A stretch of DNA of 64,000 nt from VBCG01 sp044226535. Lineage in GTDB: Bacteria > Pseudomonadota > Gammaproteobacteria > Burkholderiales > Casimicrobiaceae. The notes beneath the pieces are model-generated. The model saw only the letters and a list, made by a program, of their open reading frames with translations, had not been told where the DNA came from and did not search any database. Made by a program: the position numbers and the translations under genes. This document shows positions 27,750-36,722 of this stretch, piece after piece (within the stretch, counting starts at the first letter, position 1; every line of letters begins with the position of its first letter). The stretch is taken from contig JBGAGT010000003.1 of the NCBI GenBank assembly GCA_044226535.1, positions 124,001 through 188,000 on the forward strand, in the 5' to 3' direction.

Positions 27750-30314
27750 ATGCCCGACGACAACGCCCTCGAAGGACTGAAGCTACCGCCGCATTCGCTC
27801 GAGGCGGAGCAATCGTTGCTGGGCGCGTTGCTGCTCGACAACGAGGTCGAGGCGAAGATCGGCGACGTCGTCAGCACGCCGGATTTCTACAGCGATGCGC
27901 ATCGCGTGATCTTCGACCACGCGATGCGCCTGATCCGCGAGGGCAAGCCGGCCGACGCGGTGACCGTCGCCGAGGCGCTCGCCTCGACGCAGCAGCTCGA
28001 CTACGTTGGCGGCCTCGCCTACCTCGGCGCGCTGGTGCAGAACGTCCCCACCACGGCCAACGTCCGCCGCTATGCGGAGATCGTGCGCGAGCGCTCGGTG
28101 CTGCGCCAGCTCGCGAGCGCCGCCGGCGACATCGCCGAGGCCGCGTTCCGTCCCATGGGCCGCAGCGCGCGCGAGGTGCTCGACGAGGCCGAGACGCGCG
28201 TGATGCACATCGCCGAGGCCGGGTCGCGCGGGCAGACGCAATACCAGGAGATCGGTGCGCTGCTCAAAGGCGTCGTCGAGCGCATCGAGGAGCTGTACAG
28301 CCGCGACAACCCGTCGGAGGTGACGGGCATCGAGACGGGCTTCACCGACCTCGACCGCGACACCGCCGGCCTGCAGCCGGGGGACCTCGTCATCGTCGCG
28401 GGCCGCCCGTCGATGGGCAAGTCGGCGCTGGCGGTCAACATCGGCGAGCACGTCGCGCTGCACCTCAAGCTGCCGGTGGTGATCTTCTCCATGGAAATGG
28501 GTGCGAGCCAGCTCGCGCTGCGCATGATCGCCTCGACAGGACGGCTCGACAGCAAGAACCTGCGCACCGGCCGCCTGCAGCACGACGACTGGGATCGCCT
28601 TTCAGCCGCGCTCGGCAAGCTCGGCGAGGCGCCGATCCTCATCGACGAGACACCGGCGCTGACGGCGATGGAAGTGCGCTCGCGCTCGCGCCGCATCGCC
28701 AAGCTCCACAAAGGCAAGCTCGGCCTCATCATCGTCGACTACCTGCAGCTCATGCAGGCCAGCAGCGAGGGCGAGAACCGCGCGACCGAGATCTCCGAGA
28801 TCTCGCGCTCGCTGAAGGCCCTCGCCAAGGAGCTCAAGGTCCCCGTGGTCGCGCTGTCGCAGCTCAACCGCGGCCTCGAGCAGCGGCCCAACAAGCGGCC
28901 GGTCATGTCGGACCTGCGCGAGTGCGTGACGGGCGACACGCTCGTCGTGACCGCCGATGGCCGCCGCGTGCCCATCGCCGAGCTCGTCGGCACGACGCCG
29001 GAGGTGTGGGCGGTCGACGCGCAGCAGAAGCTCCAGCGCGCGCGCAGCGACTGCGTGTGGTCCAAAGGCGTGAAGCCGGTGCGCCGGCTGGTGCTCGCGA
29101 GCGGCCGGACGCTCCGCGCCACGGCTCGGCATCGCGTACTGGCCGGCGAGGGATGGACCGAGCTGCGTGACCTCGCGCCGGGCGCACGCGTCGCGCTTGC
29201 GCGAAGCATCCCCGAGGCGGCGCAGCCCGGGATCTGGCCCGAGCATGCCTTGGCGCTGCTCGGTCACCTGATGGGCGACGGCAGTTATCTCAAGGGCCAG
29301 CCGCTGCGCTACACGACGGCCTCGGAAGCAAACAGCGCGCTCGTCGCGCAGGCCGCGCAGGCGATGGGCAGCAAGGTGAAGCGCCATGCGGGCCGCGGCG
29401 CATGGCACCAGCTGGTGATCGCGGGCAATGGCGACCGCTGGCATGCCGCAGGCGTCGGGGCATGGCTCAAGTCGCTCGGCATCTTCAACCAGCGCTCACA
29501 TGAAAAGCGGGTGCCGGGCGACGTGTTCGCGCTGTCGAACGCCTGCATCGCGACGCTTCTGCGCCACCTCTGGGCGACCGACGGCTCGATCACCACCCGC
29601 AAGCCGGGCACGCGCGGCGCGGCGCGCGTCTACCTCGCGACCTGCAGCCGCGGTCTCGCCGACGACGTCGCCGCCCTGTTGCTGCGGCTCGGCATCGTCG
29701 CACGCATCCGCGCAACGGTGCAGAAGGCTTATCGACCCGTCTATTCCGTCGATGTGTCGGGCCGTACCGACCAGCTGCGCTTCCTCGACGCCGTGGGCGC
29801 CTTCGGACCACGCGCCGCTGGCGCCGAAGCGCTGCGCGCCGAGCTCGCGGCCGTCGAGCCCAACACCAATGTCGACACCTTGCCACTGCAAGCCCTGGGT
29901 GACGTCAGGGCGGCGATGGCACGCCGTGCCGTCACGCAGCGCGCCATGGCCGCCATGCGCGGAACCTCGTACGGCGGCAGCGCACACTTCCGGTTCGCGC
30001 CGTCGCGCGACACGATGGAAAGCTACGCGCGGCTTCTGGACGACGCTTCGCTCGCGCGCTGGGCACGCTCCGACCTCTACTGGGACCGTGTCGTGGCCAA
30101 CGAACCCGACGGCGAGGCCGAGGTCTTCGACCTCACCGTGCCGGGTCCCGCCAGCTGGTTGGCCGACGGCATCGACAACCCCGACACGCAGGACAAGGGC
30201 GTCGCCGAGATCATCATCGGCAAGCAGCGCAACGGGCCGATCGGCACCATCCGCCTCACCTTCCTCGGCGAATACACGCGCTTCGAGAACTTCACGTCCG
30301 CGGGCTCGTACTGA
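27750..30314 (+). CDS. dnaB: Replicative DNA helicase DnaB with LAGLIDADG intein, C-extein damaged
   Basis: 854 codons. N-extein (residues 1-391) is a normal DnaB: N-terminal domain LKLPPHSLEAEQSLLGALLL, Walker A GRPSMGKS, Walker B LGLIIVDYLQLM, and SDLRE. An intein spans residues 392-810. The C-extein is only 44 residues (PDTQDKGVAEIIIGKQRNGP to the end) and keeps the arginine-finger region, but the segment expected right after SDLRE in beta-proteobacterial DnaB (SGAIEQDAD...FIYRDEVY) is missing. The splice nucleophile Ser+1 is therefore also missing. Extein total is 435 against about 460 usual. As written the protein should not splice to an active hexameric helicase. Start ATG chosen at MPDDNALEGL; upstream codons match no DnaB. 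Confidence 0.9.
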   Translation: MPDDNALEGLKLPPHSLEAEQSLLGALLLDNEVEAKIGDVVSTPDFYSDAHRVIFDHAMRLIREGKPADAVTVAEALASTQQLDYVGGLAYLGALVQNVPTTANVRRYAEIVRERSVLRQLASAAGDIAEAAFRPMGRSAREVLDEAETRVMHIAEAGSRGQTQYQEIGALLKGVVERIEELYSRDNPSEVTGIETGFTDLDRDTAGLQPGDLVIVAGRPSMGKSALAVNIGEHVALHLKLPVVIFSMEMGASQLALRMIASTGRLDSKNLRTGRLQHDDWDRLSAALGKLGEAPILIDETPALTAMEVRSRSRRIAKLHKGKLGLIIVDYLQLMQASSEGENRATEISEISRSLKALAKELKVPVVALSQLNRGLEQRPNKRPVMSDLRECVTGDTLVVTADGRRVPIAELVGTTPEVWAVDAQQKLQRARSDCVWSKGVKPVRRLVLASGRTLRATARHRVLAGEGWTELRDLAPGARVALARSIPEAAQPGIWPEHALALLGHLMGDGSYLKGQPLRYTTASEANSALVAQAAQAMGSKVKRHAGRGAWHQLVIAGNGDRWHAAGVGAWLKSLGIFNQRSHEKRVPGDVFALSNACIATLLRHLWATDGSITTRKPGTRGAARVYLATCSRGLADDVAALLLRLGIVARIRATVQKAYRPVYSVDVSGRTDQLRFLDAVGAFGPRAAGAEALRAELAAVEPNTNVDTLPLQALGDVRAAMARRAVTQRAMAAMRGTSYGGSAHFRFAPSRDTMESYARLLDDASLARWARSDLYWDRVVANEPDGEAEVFDLTVPGPASWLADGIDNPDTQDKGVAEIIIGKQRNGPIGTIRLTFLGEYTRFENFTSAGSY
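28923..30179 (+). other. Intein with LAGLIDADG homing endonuclease inside dnaB
   Basis: About 419 residues. Block A CVTGDTLVVTADGRRVPIAE begins with the catalytic Cys1; block B TARHRVLAGEGW has the TxxH pattern; endonuclease blocks are LLGHLMGDGSYL and LLRHLWATDGSI; block F is EVFDLTVPGPASWLADGI. Inserted directly after SDLRE, a known DnaB intein site. The usual C-terminal ending (hydrophobic, x, His-Asn, then Ser) is absent: the frame passes from LADGI to DN and on to PDTQDKG. The terminal boundary is thus uncertain by a few residues. Confidence 0.88.
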
Positions 30315-30377
30315 CGCGGCGGCGCGGGTTGGCGCGCGGTGCTGCGCCGCGCTGGCCGTGCATGGCCCGCCCCGGCG

Positions 30378-32240
30378 TCAGCGCCCGCGCGGCAGGAACG
30401 TCACGATCTCGATGCGCCCGGGATCGGCGGCCGAGAGCCGCGCCTGCCAGCGGTGCGTGCCGCCCTTGCCGTCGACGCAGCGGTACACCCGCGTGACGAG
30501 GTCCTCGGTGGCGGGCGCGAGCGCGCGGCCGTCACAGCTCAACTCCGTCGTCCACGACGGCATCCACGTCGCGTGCGGGTTCGACACCACGACGAGCTCG
30601 CCGTCGGAGGTGTCGAACGCCAGCGCGAGCGTGGCAGCCGGCGAGGCCGCATAGGGGTGCGGCGGGTAGGCCGCGTCGCGCGGCAGGTCACGCACGGCGG
30701 GCGCCGCGACGACGCGGGCCAGCGGCGTGAGCCCGATGCCGCCGATCCGCCGTGCCGGGACGAGGCCCAGGTCGTGGAAGCGGCGCATCGCGAGGCCGAC
30801 GTGGCCGCGCACCGGCGCGCCGGGGTCGGTCCGCGGCTCGGTGAAATGGGGAAGCGCGCCGGGGCAGTGCAGCCGCAGGGGCAGCGCGTAGAAGACGTCG
30901 AGCGCGTAACCCAGCGCCCCGTACACCGGTGCCGGATCGGCACAGAGCGCGCGGCCCAGCGGGTCGACGCTCGCCGCGTGCAGCCAGATGTCGGGCAGCG
31001 GCAGCGGATGGCTCGCGCCGCGCACGATGTCCGCGAGGTGCGCCCCGTCGACGCGGCCGCCGCCGTCGCGCATGGCGCGCACCACGCCGATGCCCACCGC
31101 CAGCGACGATGCGAGCGATGCGAGGATCACCGCGCGGACGAGCGCGGGTCGCGACGCCATGATGGCCCGCCATCCCGCGGCCACGGCCAGCGCGTACGCG
31201 GGCAGGATGGAGTACGCCATGTACACCGGCGTGACGGGACGCGACAGCGCGACGAATGCGGCCGCGCCGAGCGTGAGGCCGACGCCCCAGCGCGCGGCAC
31301 GGTCGCCGGCCAGCGCGGCGGGAATCGCGCGCAACGCACCCAGGATGCCGATCAGCCCGGCCAGCATGCCGAGGTTGCGCGGCCACGCGAGCGACGGCGG
31401 ATACAGCGCCGCGAAGATCGCCTGCGGCCCCTCCCAGGCGATGCTGGCGACGATCGAAGGCAGGCGCGCGAGGTTGGCGAGCGAAACATTGGCCCCCGCG
31501 ACACCGGCCGCCGCGCCGAGCGTCGACGACGGTGCGAGGAACGCCGGCACGAAAGGCAGCGCGAAGCCGGCCGCGACGGCGAGCATCGCCGCGACGTGAT
31601 CCTGCACATGGCGCGACAGCACGCCCGGCGCGCGCCATGCGCGTGCCAGCGCGAGTAGCAGCAGCCACGCCGCCGACGGGTGGGCGTGCGTCGCGATGGA
31701 TGCGGCGAGCCCCGCCAGCAGCCACAGCCCGATCCGCGGCGCCTCGTCGGCGCGCAGCAGCAGGTAGAGCGTCGCGAGCGTGGCGGCGCGCGCGATGCTG
31801 GTGTTGGCGAAGGCCACCGACTCGAAGCTTCCCCAGCCGGGCAGTGCCAGCGCCACCGCCCACAGGAGGCCGAGGCGCGCGTCGCCGAGGCGCCTGCCGG
31901 CGACGAACGCCAACGGAAAGGCCGCCGCCGCGAGCAGGACGGTGAGGAGCGCGGGCCCGAGCCAGGCCGGCTGCATGAGCAGCGGCAGCGACAGCGCGTA
32001 GAACCACCACGGCCCCAGGTGCACCGCGCCGGCGACCAGTGGTCCCTGCAGGGGGCGCGCGCCGTCGCGCGCGATGGCCAGCGCCTCGGCGACGTCGCGC
32101 GCCGGGTCGTAGCCGCCGCCGACGAACACGCCGAAGGCGACGTAGGCGAGGGTCAGGACCGCGACCAGCGCGGCGGCACGCCGCGCCGCGGGCGCATCGG
32201 CGTCGATGACGCGAAAGGCGCCAGGGCGTCGCAGGATCAC
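30378..32240 (-). CDS. GT-C-type polytopic glycosyltransferase-like protein, paralogue A
   Basis: 620 aa, GTG start. Roughly a dozen membrane segments, then a soluble C-terminal domain of about 150 residues. The first periplasmic loop has YDPARD (44-49) and HLGPWWFY (74-81), placed where GT-C enzymes such as ArnT carry the catalytic acidic residue. Not a recognised named enzyme. A clear paralogue lies at 43892-45721; both share D-x-ARD, HLGP-WFY and a C-terminal YPPH block. It follows a polyprenyl-phosphate glycosyltransferase gene by 13 bases, so it probably transfers that lipid-linked sugar to a periplasmic acceptor. Convergent with dnaB. Confidence 0.7.
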   Translation of the reverse strand: MILRRPGAFRVIDADAPAARRAAALVAVLTLAYVAFGVFVGGGYDPARDVAEALAIARDGARPLQGPLVAGAVHLGPWWFYALSLPLLMQPAWLGPALLTVLLAAAAFPLAFVAGRRLGDARLGLLWAVALALPGWGSFESVAFANTSIARAATLATLYLLLRADEAPRIGLWLLAGLAASIATHAHPSAAWLLLLALARAWRAPGVLSRHVQDHVAAMLAVAAGFALPFVPAFLAPSSTLGAAAGVAGANVSLANLARLPSIVASIAWEGPQAIFAALYPPSLAWPRNLGMLAGLIGILGALRAIPAALAGDRAARWGVGLTLGAAAFVALSRPVTPVYMAYSILPAYALAVAAGWRAIMASRPALVRAVILASLASSLAVGIGVVRAMRDGGGRVDGAHLADIVRGASHPLPLPDIWLHAASVDPLGRALCADPAPVYGALGYALDVFYALPLRLHCPGALPHFTEPRTDPGAPVRGHVGLAMRRFHDLGLVPARRIGGIGLTPLARVVAAPAVRDLPRDAAYPPHPYAASPAATLALAFDTSDGELVVVSNPHATWMPSWTTELSCDGRALAPATEDLVTRVYRCVDGKGGTHRWQARLSAADPGRIEIVTFLPRGR

Positions 32241-32253
32241 GTCGAGAGCGGCA

Positions 32254-33198
32254 TCACGCCGGCGGCTCCGCGCCGTGCCTGCGCCGCACCACGTACAGCG
32301 GCCGCGCCTTCACCTCGTCGTAGACGCGCGCCACGTACTCGCCGAGGATGCCAAGCGACACGAGCTGGACACCACCGAGGAACAGCACCAGGGTGATGGT
32401 CGAGGCGTAGCCCGGGAGGTCGATCCCCAGCACCAGGGTCTTGCCGACCAGCCATGCGCCGTAGACCATGGCGACGAGCGCGGTGGCGAAGCCGATGACG
32501 CTCGCCGCGCGCAGTGGCGCGGCCGAGAACGACGTGAGGGCGTCGCTGCCGAGCCGCGCCAGGCGGCGCAGGCCGAAGCTGCTCGCACCCTCCTGCCGCG
32601 CCTCCACGGTGTAGCCGATGGTGGCGTAGGGAAAGCCTGCCCAGGCGTACATGCCCTTCAGGAAGCGCGATCGCTCGGGCATGGCCCGCAACGCGTCGAC
32701 CACGGGACGCGACATCAGGCGGAAATCGCCCGAGCCCGGCGGAAGGTCGATGGACGTGAGGCGGCGGAACAGGCGGTAGAACAGCGACGACATCATCCGG
32801 CGCACGAGGCCCTCGCGCCGCGGGTTGTCGCGCAGCGCGACGACCATGTCGTGGCCCTCGCGCCACGAGGCGACCATCGCGGGAATCACCTCGGGCGGAT
32901 GCTGCAGGTCGGCGTCGATGGGAATGACCGCGTCGCCGCGCGCATGGTCCAGGCCCGCGGACAGCGCGACCTCCTTGCCGAAGTTGCGCGTCAGCTCCAC
33001 CACCGCCACGCGCGGGTCGCGCTCGCGCAGCGCGAGCAGCGCGGGCAACGAGGCGTCGCGGCTGCCGTCGTCGACGAACACCATCTCCCAGGCGAGGCCC
33101 GTGGCGTCGAGCGCCGCCACGGCGCGCGCGTGGAAGGGCGCGAGGTTCGCCGCCTCGTTGTACACGGGTACCACCAGCGAGAGCACGGGACGAGACAT
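32254..33198 (-). CDS. GT2 polyprenyl-phosphate glycosyltransferase (GtrB/ArnC-like)
   Basis: 314 aa. GT2 domain with LSLVVPVYNEAANL, FVDDGSRDASL and IPIDADLQHPPEVIP (the DxD-type metal site), followed by two membrane segments near the C-terminus (ASVIGFATALVAMVYGAWLVG; LVLFLGGVQLVSLGILGEYV). This fold makes undecaprenyl- or dolichyl-phosphate sugars on the cytoplasmic face. Paired with the GT-C protein that follows. No GtrA-type flippase gene is adjacent. Confidence 0.88.
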   Translation of the reverse strand: MSRPVLSLVVPVYNEAANLAPFHARAVAALDATGLAWEMVFVDDGSRDASLPALLALRERDPRVAVVELTRNFGKEVALSAGLDHARGDAVIPIDADLQHPPEVIPAMVASWREGHDMVVALRDNPRREGLVRRMMSSLFYRLFRRLTSIDLPPGSGDFRLMSRPVVDALRAMPERSRFLKGMYAWAGFPYATIGYTVEARQEGASSFGLRRLARLGSDALTSFSAAPLRAASVIGFATALVAMVYGAWLVGKTLVLGIDLPGYASTITLVLFLGGVQLVSLGILGEYVARVYDEVKARPLYVVRRRHGAEPPA

Positions 33199-33276
33199 GG
33201 GAACGCCAGCCGGAATGCTACCCGGCGGAAGCTACCAGCGCCGCGACGCCGCGTCGAGGCGGGCGGCGGGGCGTCC

Positions 33277-34758
33277 TCAGAGGATCTCGGCGGCGTGGTC
33301 GGCGAGGCGCGAGCGCTCGCCGCGGGTCAGCGTGATGTGCCCCGAGTGCGACCAGCCCTTGAAGCGGTCGACCACGTAGGTGAGCCCCGAGCTGCCTTCG
33401 GTGAGGTAGGGCGTGTCGATCTGCGCGATGTTGCCGAGGCAGACCACCTTGGTGCCGGGTCCCGCGCGCGTGATCAGCGTCTTCATCTGCTTGGGCGTGA
33501 GGTTCTGCGCCTCGTCGATGATCAGGTACTTGTTGATGAAGGTGCGCCCGCGCATGAAGTTCAGGCTCTTGACCTTGATGCGCGAGCGGATCAGGTCGCG
33601 TGTCGCCGCGCGGCCCCACTCGCCGGCCTCGTCGTCGGTCTTGTTGAGCACGTCGAGGTTGTCCTCGAGCGCGCCCATCCAGGGGTTCATCTTCTCTTCC
33701 TCGGTGCCGGGCAGGAAGCCGATGTCCTCGCCCACCGGCACGGTGACGCGCGTCATGATGATCTCGGTGTAGACCTTGAACTCGAGGGTCAGCATCAGCC
33801 CCGCGGCCAGCGTTAGCAGCGTCTTGCCGGTGCCCGCCTGGCCGAGCAGCGTGACGAAGTCGAGGTCGGGGTTCATGAGGAGGTTCAACGCGAAGTTCTG
33901 CTCGCGGTTGCGCGCGGTGATGCCCCAGACGTTGTTCTTCTGGTGCGTGTAGTCCTTGAGCGTGGAGAGCAGCGCCGTGCGGCCGGTGATCTCCTTGACA
34001 ATGGCGTGGAACGGCGGCTCGCCGGCCTTCTCCTGGAACACGAACTCGTTGGTGAGCAGCGACGGCACCAGCGGGCCCGTGAGGCGGTACAGGGTGTGGC
34101 CGCCCGACTGCCAGCTCTCGATGCCCTTGCCGTGCCGGTCCCAGAAATCGTCGGGGAGCTGCTGCATCCCCGGGTAGAGGAGCTCGGTGTCCTCGAGCAC
34201 CTTGTCGTTGGTGTAGTCCTCGGCGGCGATCCCCAGCGCGCGCGCCTTGATGCGCATGTTGATGTCCTTCGACACCAGGATCACCTGGCGCGAAGGCTCG
34301 CGCTCCGACAGGTCCTTGACGACGGCGAGGATCTGGTTGTCGGCCTTGCCGTTGGCGAGCGAGGGCGGCAGCGTCGCCGTGATCGTCTCGGTTTGCAGGA
34401 AAAGCTTGCCGGTGGCGGCGCCGTTCGACTTGACCGCCAGCGTGAGCCCCTCGGCGATCGCGCCCGAGGCCTCGCCCTGCGTGGTCACGAGCTCGTCGAG
34501 GAAGCGCGAGGCCTGGCGCGCGTTGCGCGCCACCTCGGTGACGCCCTTCTTGTTGTTGTCGAGCTCCTCGAGGGTGAGGATCGGCAGGTAGATGTCGTGT
34601 TCCTCGAAGCGGAACAGGCTGGTCGGATCGTGCATCAACACATTGGTGTCGAGCACGAACAGCTTGTTGGCGGCGGAGGCGCCGGGCTTGGCCGGCTTGC
34701 GGGAGGCGGGAACAGGCGACAGCGAGGAAGGGGAGGGGCGCAGCTTGCGTTCGACCAT
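33277..34758 (-). CDS. PIN domain-PhoH family ATPase
   Basis: 493 aa. Residues 32-150 form a PIN nuclease domain (KLFVLDTNVLMHDP; VILVSKDINMRIKA with its acidic residues), and the C-terminal half is the PhoH ATPase/helicase domain with Walker A GQAGTGKT and Walker B YLIIDEAQNLTPKQMK. This PhoH2/YlaK architecture is associated with RNA unwinding and cleavage. Standalone gene with 146 bases to the next; the intervening stretch shows nothing I can support. Confidence 0.93.
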   Translation of the reverse strand: MVERKLRPSPSSLSPVPASRKPAKPGASAANKLFVLDTNVLMHDPTSLFRFEEHDIYLPILTLEELDNNKKGVTEVARNARQASRFLDELVTTQGEASGAIAEGLTLAVKSNGAATGKLFLQTETITATLPPSLANGKADNQILAVVKDLSEREPSRQVILVSKDINMRIKARALGIAAEDYTNDKVLEDTELLYPGMQQLPDDFWDRHGKGIESWQSGGHTLYRLTGPLVPSLLTNEFVFQEKAGEPPFHAIVKEITGRTALLSTLKDYTHQKNNVWGITARNREQNFALNLLMNPDLDFVTLLGQAGTGKTLLTLAAGLMLTLEFKVYTEIIMTRVTVPVGEDIGFLPGTEEEKMNPWMGALEDNLDVLNKTDDEAGEWGRAATRDLIRSRIKVKSLNFMRGRTFINKYLIIDEAQNLTPKQMKTLITRAGPGTKVVCLGNIAQIDTPYLTEGSSGLTYVVDRFKGWSHSGHITLTRGERSRLADHAAEIL

Positions 34759-34904
34759 GGTCCTCCTGCGAAGGGTCGGTTCGGCGGCTTCGACGGTTGC
34801 CGCCCTGCTTCGACTTTAGGCGCGAACGCCTCGTCGCCACAAGCCGTGGTGGTTCAGCGCTTCGCGCACCCGAACCTTTTGTGGTGGAAAGGAAACAGGG
34901 TGGC

Positions 34905-36041
34905 TCAGGCGCCCTGCGCGACGGCGCGCGGCGCGGCGGCCGGCGACGTATCCTCGGCGCCGAGCCCGGGGACGGCCTCGGCCAGCGTCCGCACCACCCC
35001 CGCCTCGCGCGCGTCGTAGCCCGCATGCTTGGAGGCGATGCCCTGGAACGCCGGGCTGGACAGCACCCCCGAGAGTTCCACCAGCCGATGGTCTTCGAGG
35101 GTCTCGCGCTTGGCGAGGAGGTAGTAGACCTCGGAGAACAGCGGGATGAAATCCATGCCGAGCTTGCGGGCTGCGGCCTCGAGCCCGAGCGCCACGTCGG
35201 CGACCCCGCCGGCAACCGCCGCGGCGACTGCGAGGTGGGTGAATTCCTCGGTGTAGTAGCCGTTGACCTCGGTCTTCTCGATGCCGCGCTCCTGCAGCAT
35301 CTGGTCGAGCGCCAGCCGCGTGCCCGAGCCGCGCTGCCGGTTGAGGTAGCGCGCGCCGGTGCCGACGATGTCCTCGATGCCGCGCACGCCGAGCGGGTTG
35401 CCCTTGCGCACGATCAGGCCCTGGGTGCGGCGGATGAAATGGGTGAGCCGCTGGGTGCGTGGCTTGAGCCAGGGCAGGTAGGTGCGTGCAACGCGCTCGC
35501 CGAGGCTGCCGTCAGGCAGGTGGAAACCGGAGATCTCGCAGCGCGCCTTGCACAGCGCCACGACGGCGTCGAGGCTGGAGGCGAAGCGCAGGTCGAGGCC
35601 CGGGCGCAGCCGCTCGGTGCGCAGGTGGTCGCGCAGGTCGGCGAGCGCGAGGTCGTGGCTCGCGTAGATGTGCAGCGCCGCGCTTTCGCCGTCGAGCAGC
35701 GCGCCCAGCTCGTCCTCGACCTCGGAGGCGGCGCTTTCCAGGTGCGGCGCGAGCCGCGCGTCGATGCGCTCCTGGATGAACACCAGCTTCTCGCCCAGCG
35801 GCGAGAGCTGGGTGCCCTTGCCCTGCTCGGCGATCACCAGTGGCTGGCCGAGGATGCCAGACCAGCGGTTGATCAGCCCCCAGGCCTGGCGATAATGCAG
35901 GCCCGCCTCGGCGGTGGCGATGGTGAGCTTGCCGGTGGCCTTGATGACCTGGAGCAGGGCGAAAAGCTCCGGATCGATGGTCCGCCCCGCGTCGTGGCCT
36001 GCGATCCACTTGAGCTCGAGGCGGATGTCGTGATCACGCAT
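34905..36041 (-). CDS. ModE-like winged-helix regulator with periplasmic-binding-protein domain
   Basis: 378 aa. N-terminal winged helix of the ModE/LysR type (FALLQVIKATGKLTIATAEA, then YRQAWGLINRW), and a C-terminal PBP-like domain (RQRGSGTRLALDQMLQERGI; VAAAVAGGVADVALGLEAAA) as in COG1910 regulators that sense molybdate or related small ligands. Divergent from the molybdenum formate dehydrogenase operon with 201 bases between, so control of that operon is the natural inference. Ends in an Ala-rich tail. Confidence 0.85.
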   Translation of the reverse strand: MRDHDIRLELKWIAGHDAGRTIDPELFALLQVIKATGKLTIATAEAGLHYRQAWGLINRWSGILGQPLVIAEQGKGTQLSPLGEKLVFIQERIDARLAPHLESAASEVEDELGALLDGESAALHIYASHDLALADLRDHLRTERLRPGLDLRFASSLDAVVALCKARCEISGFHLPDGSLGERVARTYLPWLKPRTQRLTHFIRRTQGLIVRKGNPLGVRGIEDIVGTGARYLNRQRGSGTRLALDQMLQERGIEKTEVNGYYTEEFTHLAVAAAVAGGVADVALGLEAAARKLGMDFIPLFSEVYYLLAKRETLEDHRLVELSGVLSSPAFQGIASKHAGYDAREAGVVRTLAEAVPGLGAEDTSPAAAPRAVAQGA

Positions 36042-36095
36042 ATGAAGAAAACTACCTATTGCAGTTTGGCATAACGATGCCTAGGATGGCCGGTG

Positions 36096-36118
36096 AGGTG
36101 TTGCGATCCGGCACACCT
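36096..36118. promoter_or_regulatory. Inverted repeat overlapping the fds promoter, candidate operator
   Basis: AGGTGT (36096-36101) and ACACCT (36113-36118) form perfect 6-bp arms around 11 bases. They bracket the -35 of the candidate fds promoter. Likely target of the divergent regulator, by position only. A separate ATAACGAT, like half of a ModE site, lies at 36071-36078. Confidence 0.4.
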
Positions 36119-36129
36119 ATGACCATAAT
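36101..36129 (+). promoter_or_regulatory. Candidate sigma70 promoter of the formate dehydrogenase operon
   Basis: TTGCGA (36101-36106), a 17-base spacer and CATAAT (36124-36129). Predicted start near 36136, leaving a leader of about 105 bases before fdsG. The region is AT-richer than its surroundings. Confidence 0.5.
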
Positions 36130-36242
36130 TACATATGCTGGCGCCGTCAAGCGGTTGATCGCACAGGATCGGCTGGGGGATGGGGACACGGCATGAATGC
36201 GAGGCGCGCCGCGCGCGGCGGGCAAACTCGGAGGAGCAGGGC

Positions 36243-36722
36243 ATGCAGGTCGAGAAGGCATTTTCATCCCAGCGCGTCCTGGACATCGTCGAGGATTTCC
36301 ACGACAAGGAAGGGCCGCTGATGCCCATCCTGCACGCCGTGCAGGCGAGCTTCGGCTTCGTGCCCGCGGAAGCGATTCCGCTGATAGCCAAGGGCCTCAA
36401 CCTGTCGCGCGCAGAGGTCCACGGCGTGGTGAGCTTCTACCACGACTTCCGGCGCACGCCCGCCGGTCGGCACGTCGTGCGGGTGTGCCAGGCCGAGAGC
36501 TGCCAGGCGATGGGCGGCGAGGCGCTCACCGCGCACATCGCCAAGCGCCTCGGCACCGGCCTCGACTCGACCTCGCGCGACGCGGCCTTCACCCTCGAGC
36601 CGGTGTACTGCCTCGGCAACTGCGCGCTGTCGCCTTCGCTGACCATCGACGACGCGGTGCACGGGCGCATGACGCCCGCGCGCTTCGACGCGGCGATCGC
36701 CGAGCTGGAGCGCGCGCGATGA
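36243..36722 (+). CDS. fdsG: NAD-dependent formate dehydrogenase gamma subunit
   Basis: 159 aa, NuoE-like. Binds one [2Fe-2S] cluster through C-x4-C (CQAESC) and C-x3-C (CLGNC), in the order expected. Part of the soluble FdsGBA(D) complex that oxidises formate to CO2 with NAD+. GGAGGAG precedes the ATG at a good distance; the frame's earlier ATG at 36180 is disfavoured. ATGA overlap with fdsB. Confidence 0.95.
   Translation: MQVEKAFSSQRVLDIVEDFHDKEGPLMPILHAVQASFGFVPAEAIPLIAKGLNLSRAEVHGVVSFYHDFRRTPAGRHVVRVCQAESCQAMGGEALTAHIAKRLGTGLDSTSRDAAFTLEPVYCLGNCALSPSLTIDDAVHGRMTPARFDAAIAELERAR

Noticed and set aside
36038..36044. GCATATG palindrome at the start of the ModE-like gene as an operator
   Set aside because: It coincides with the start codon of the gene and is too short to separate from chance.
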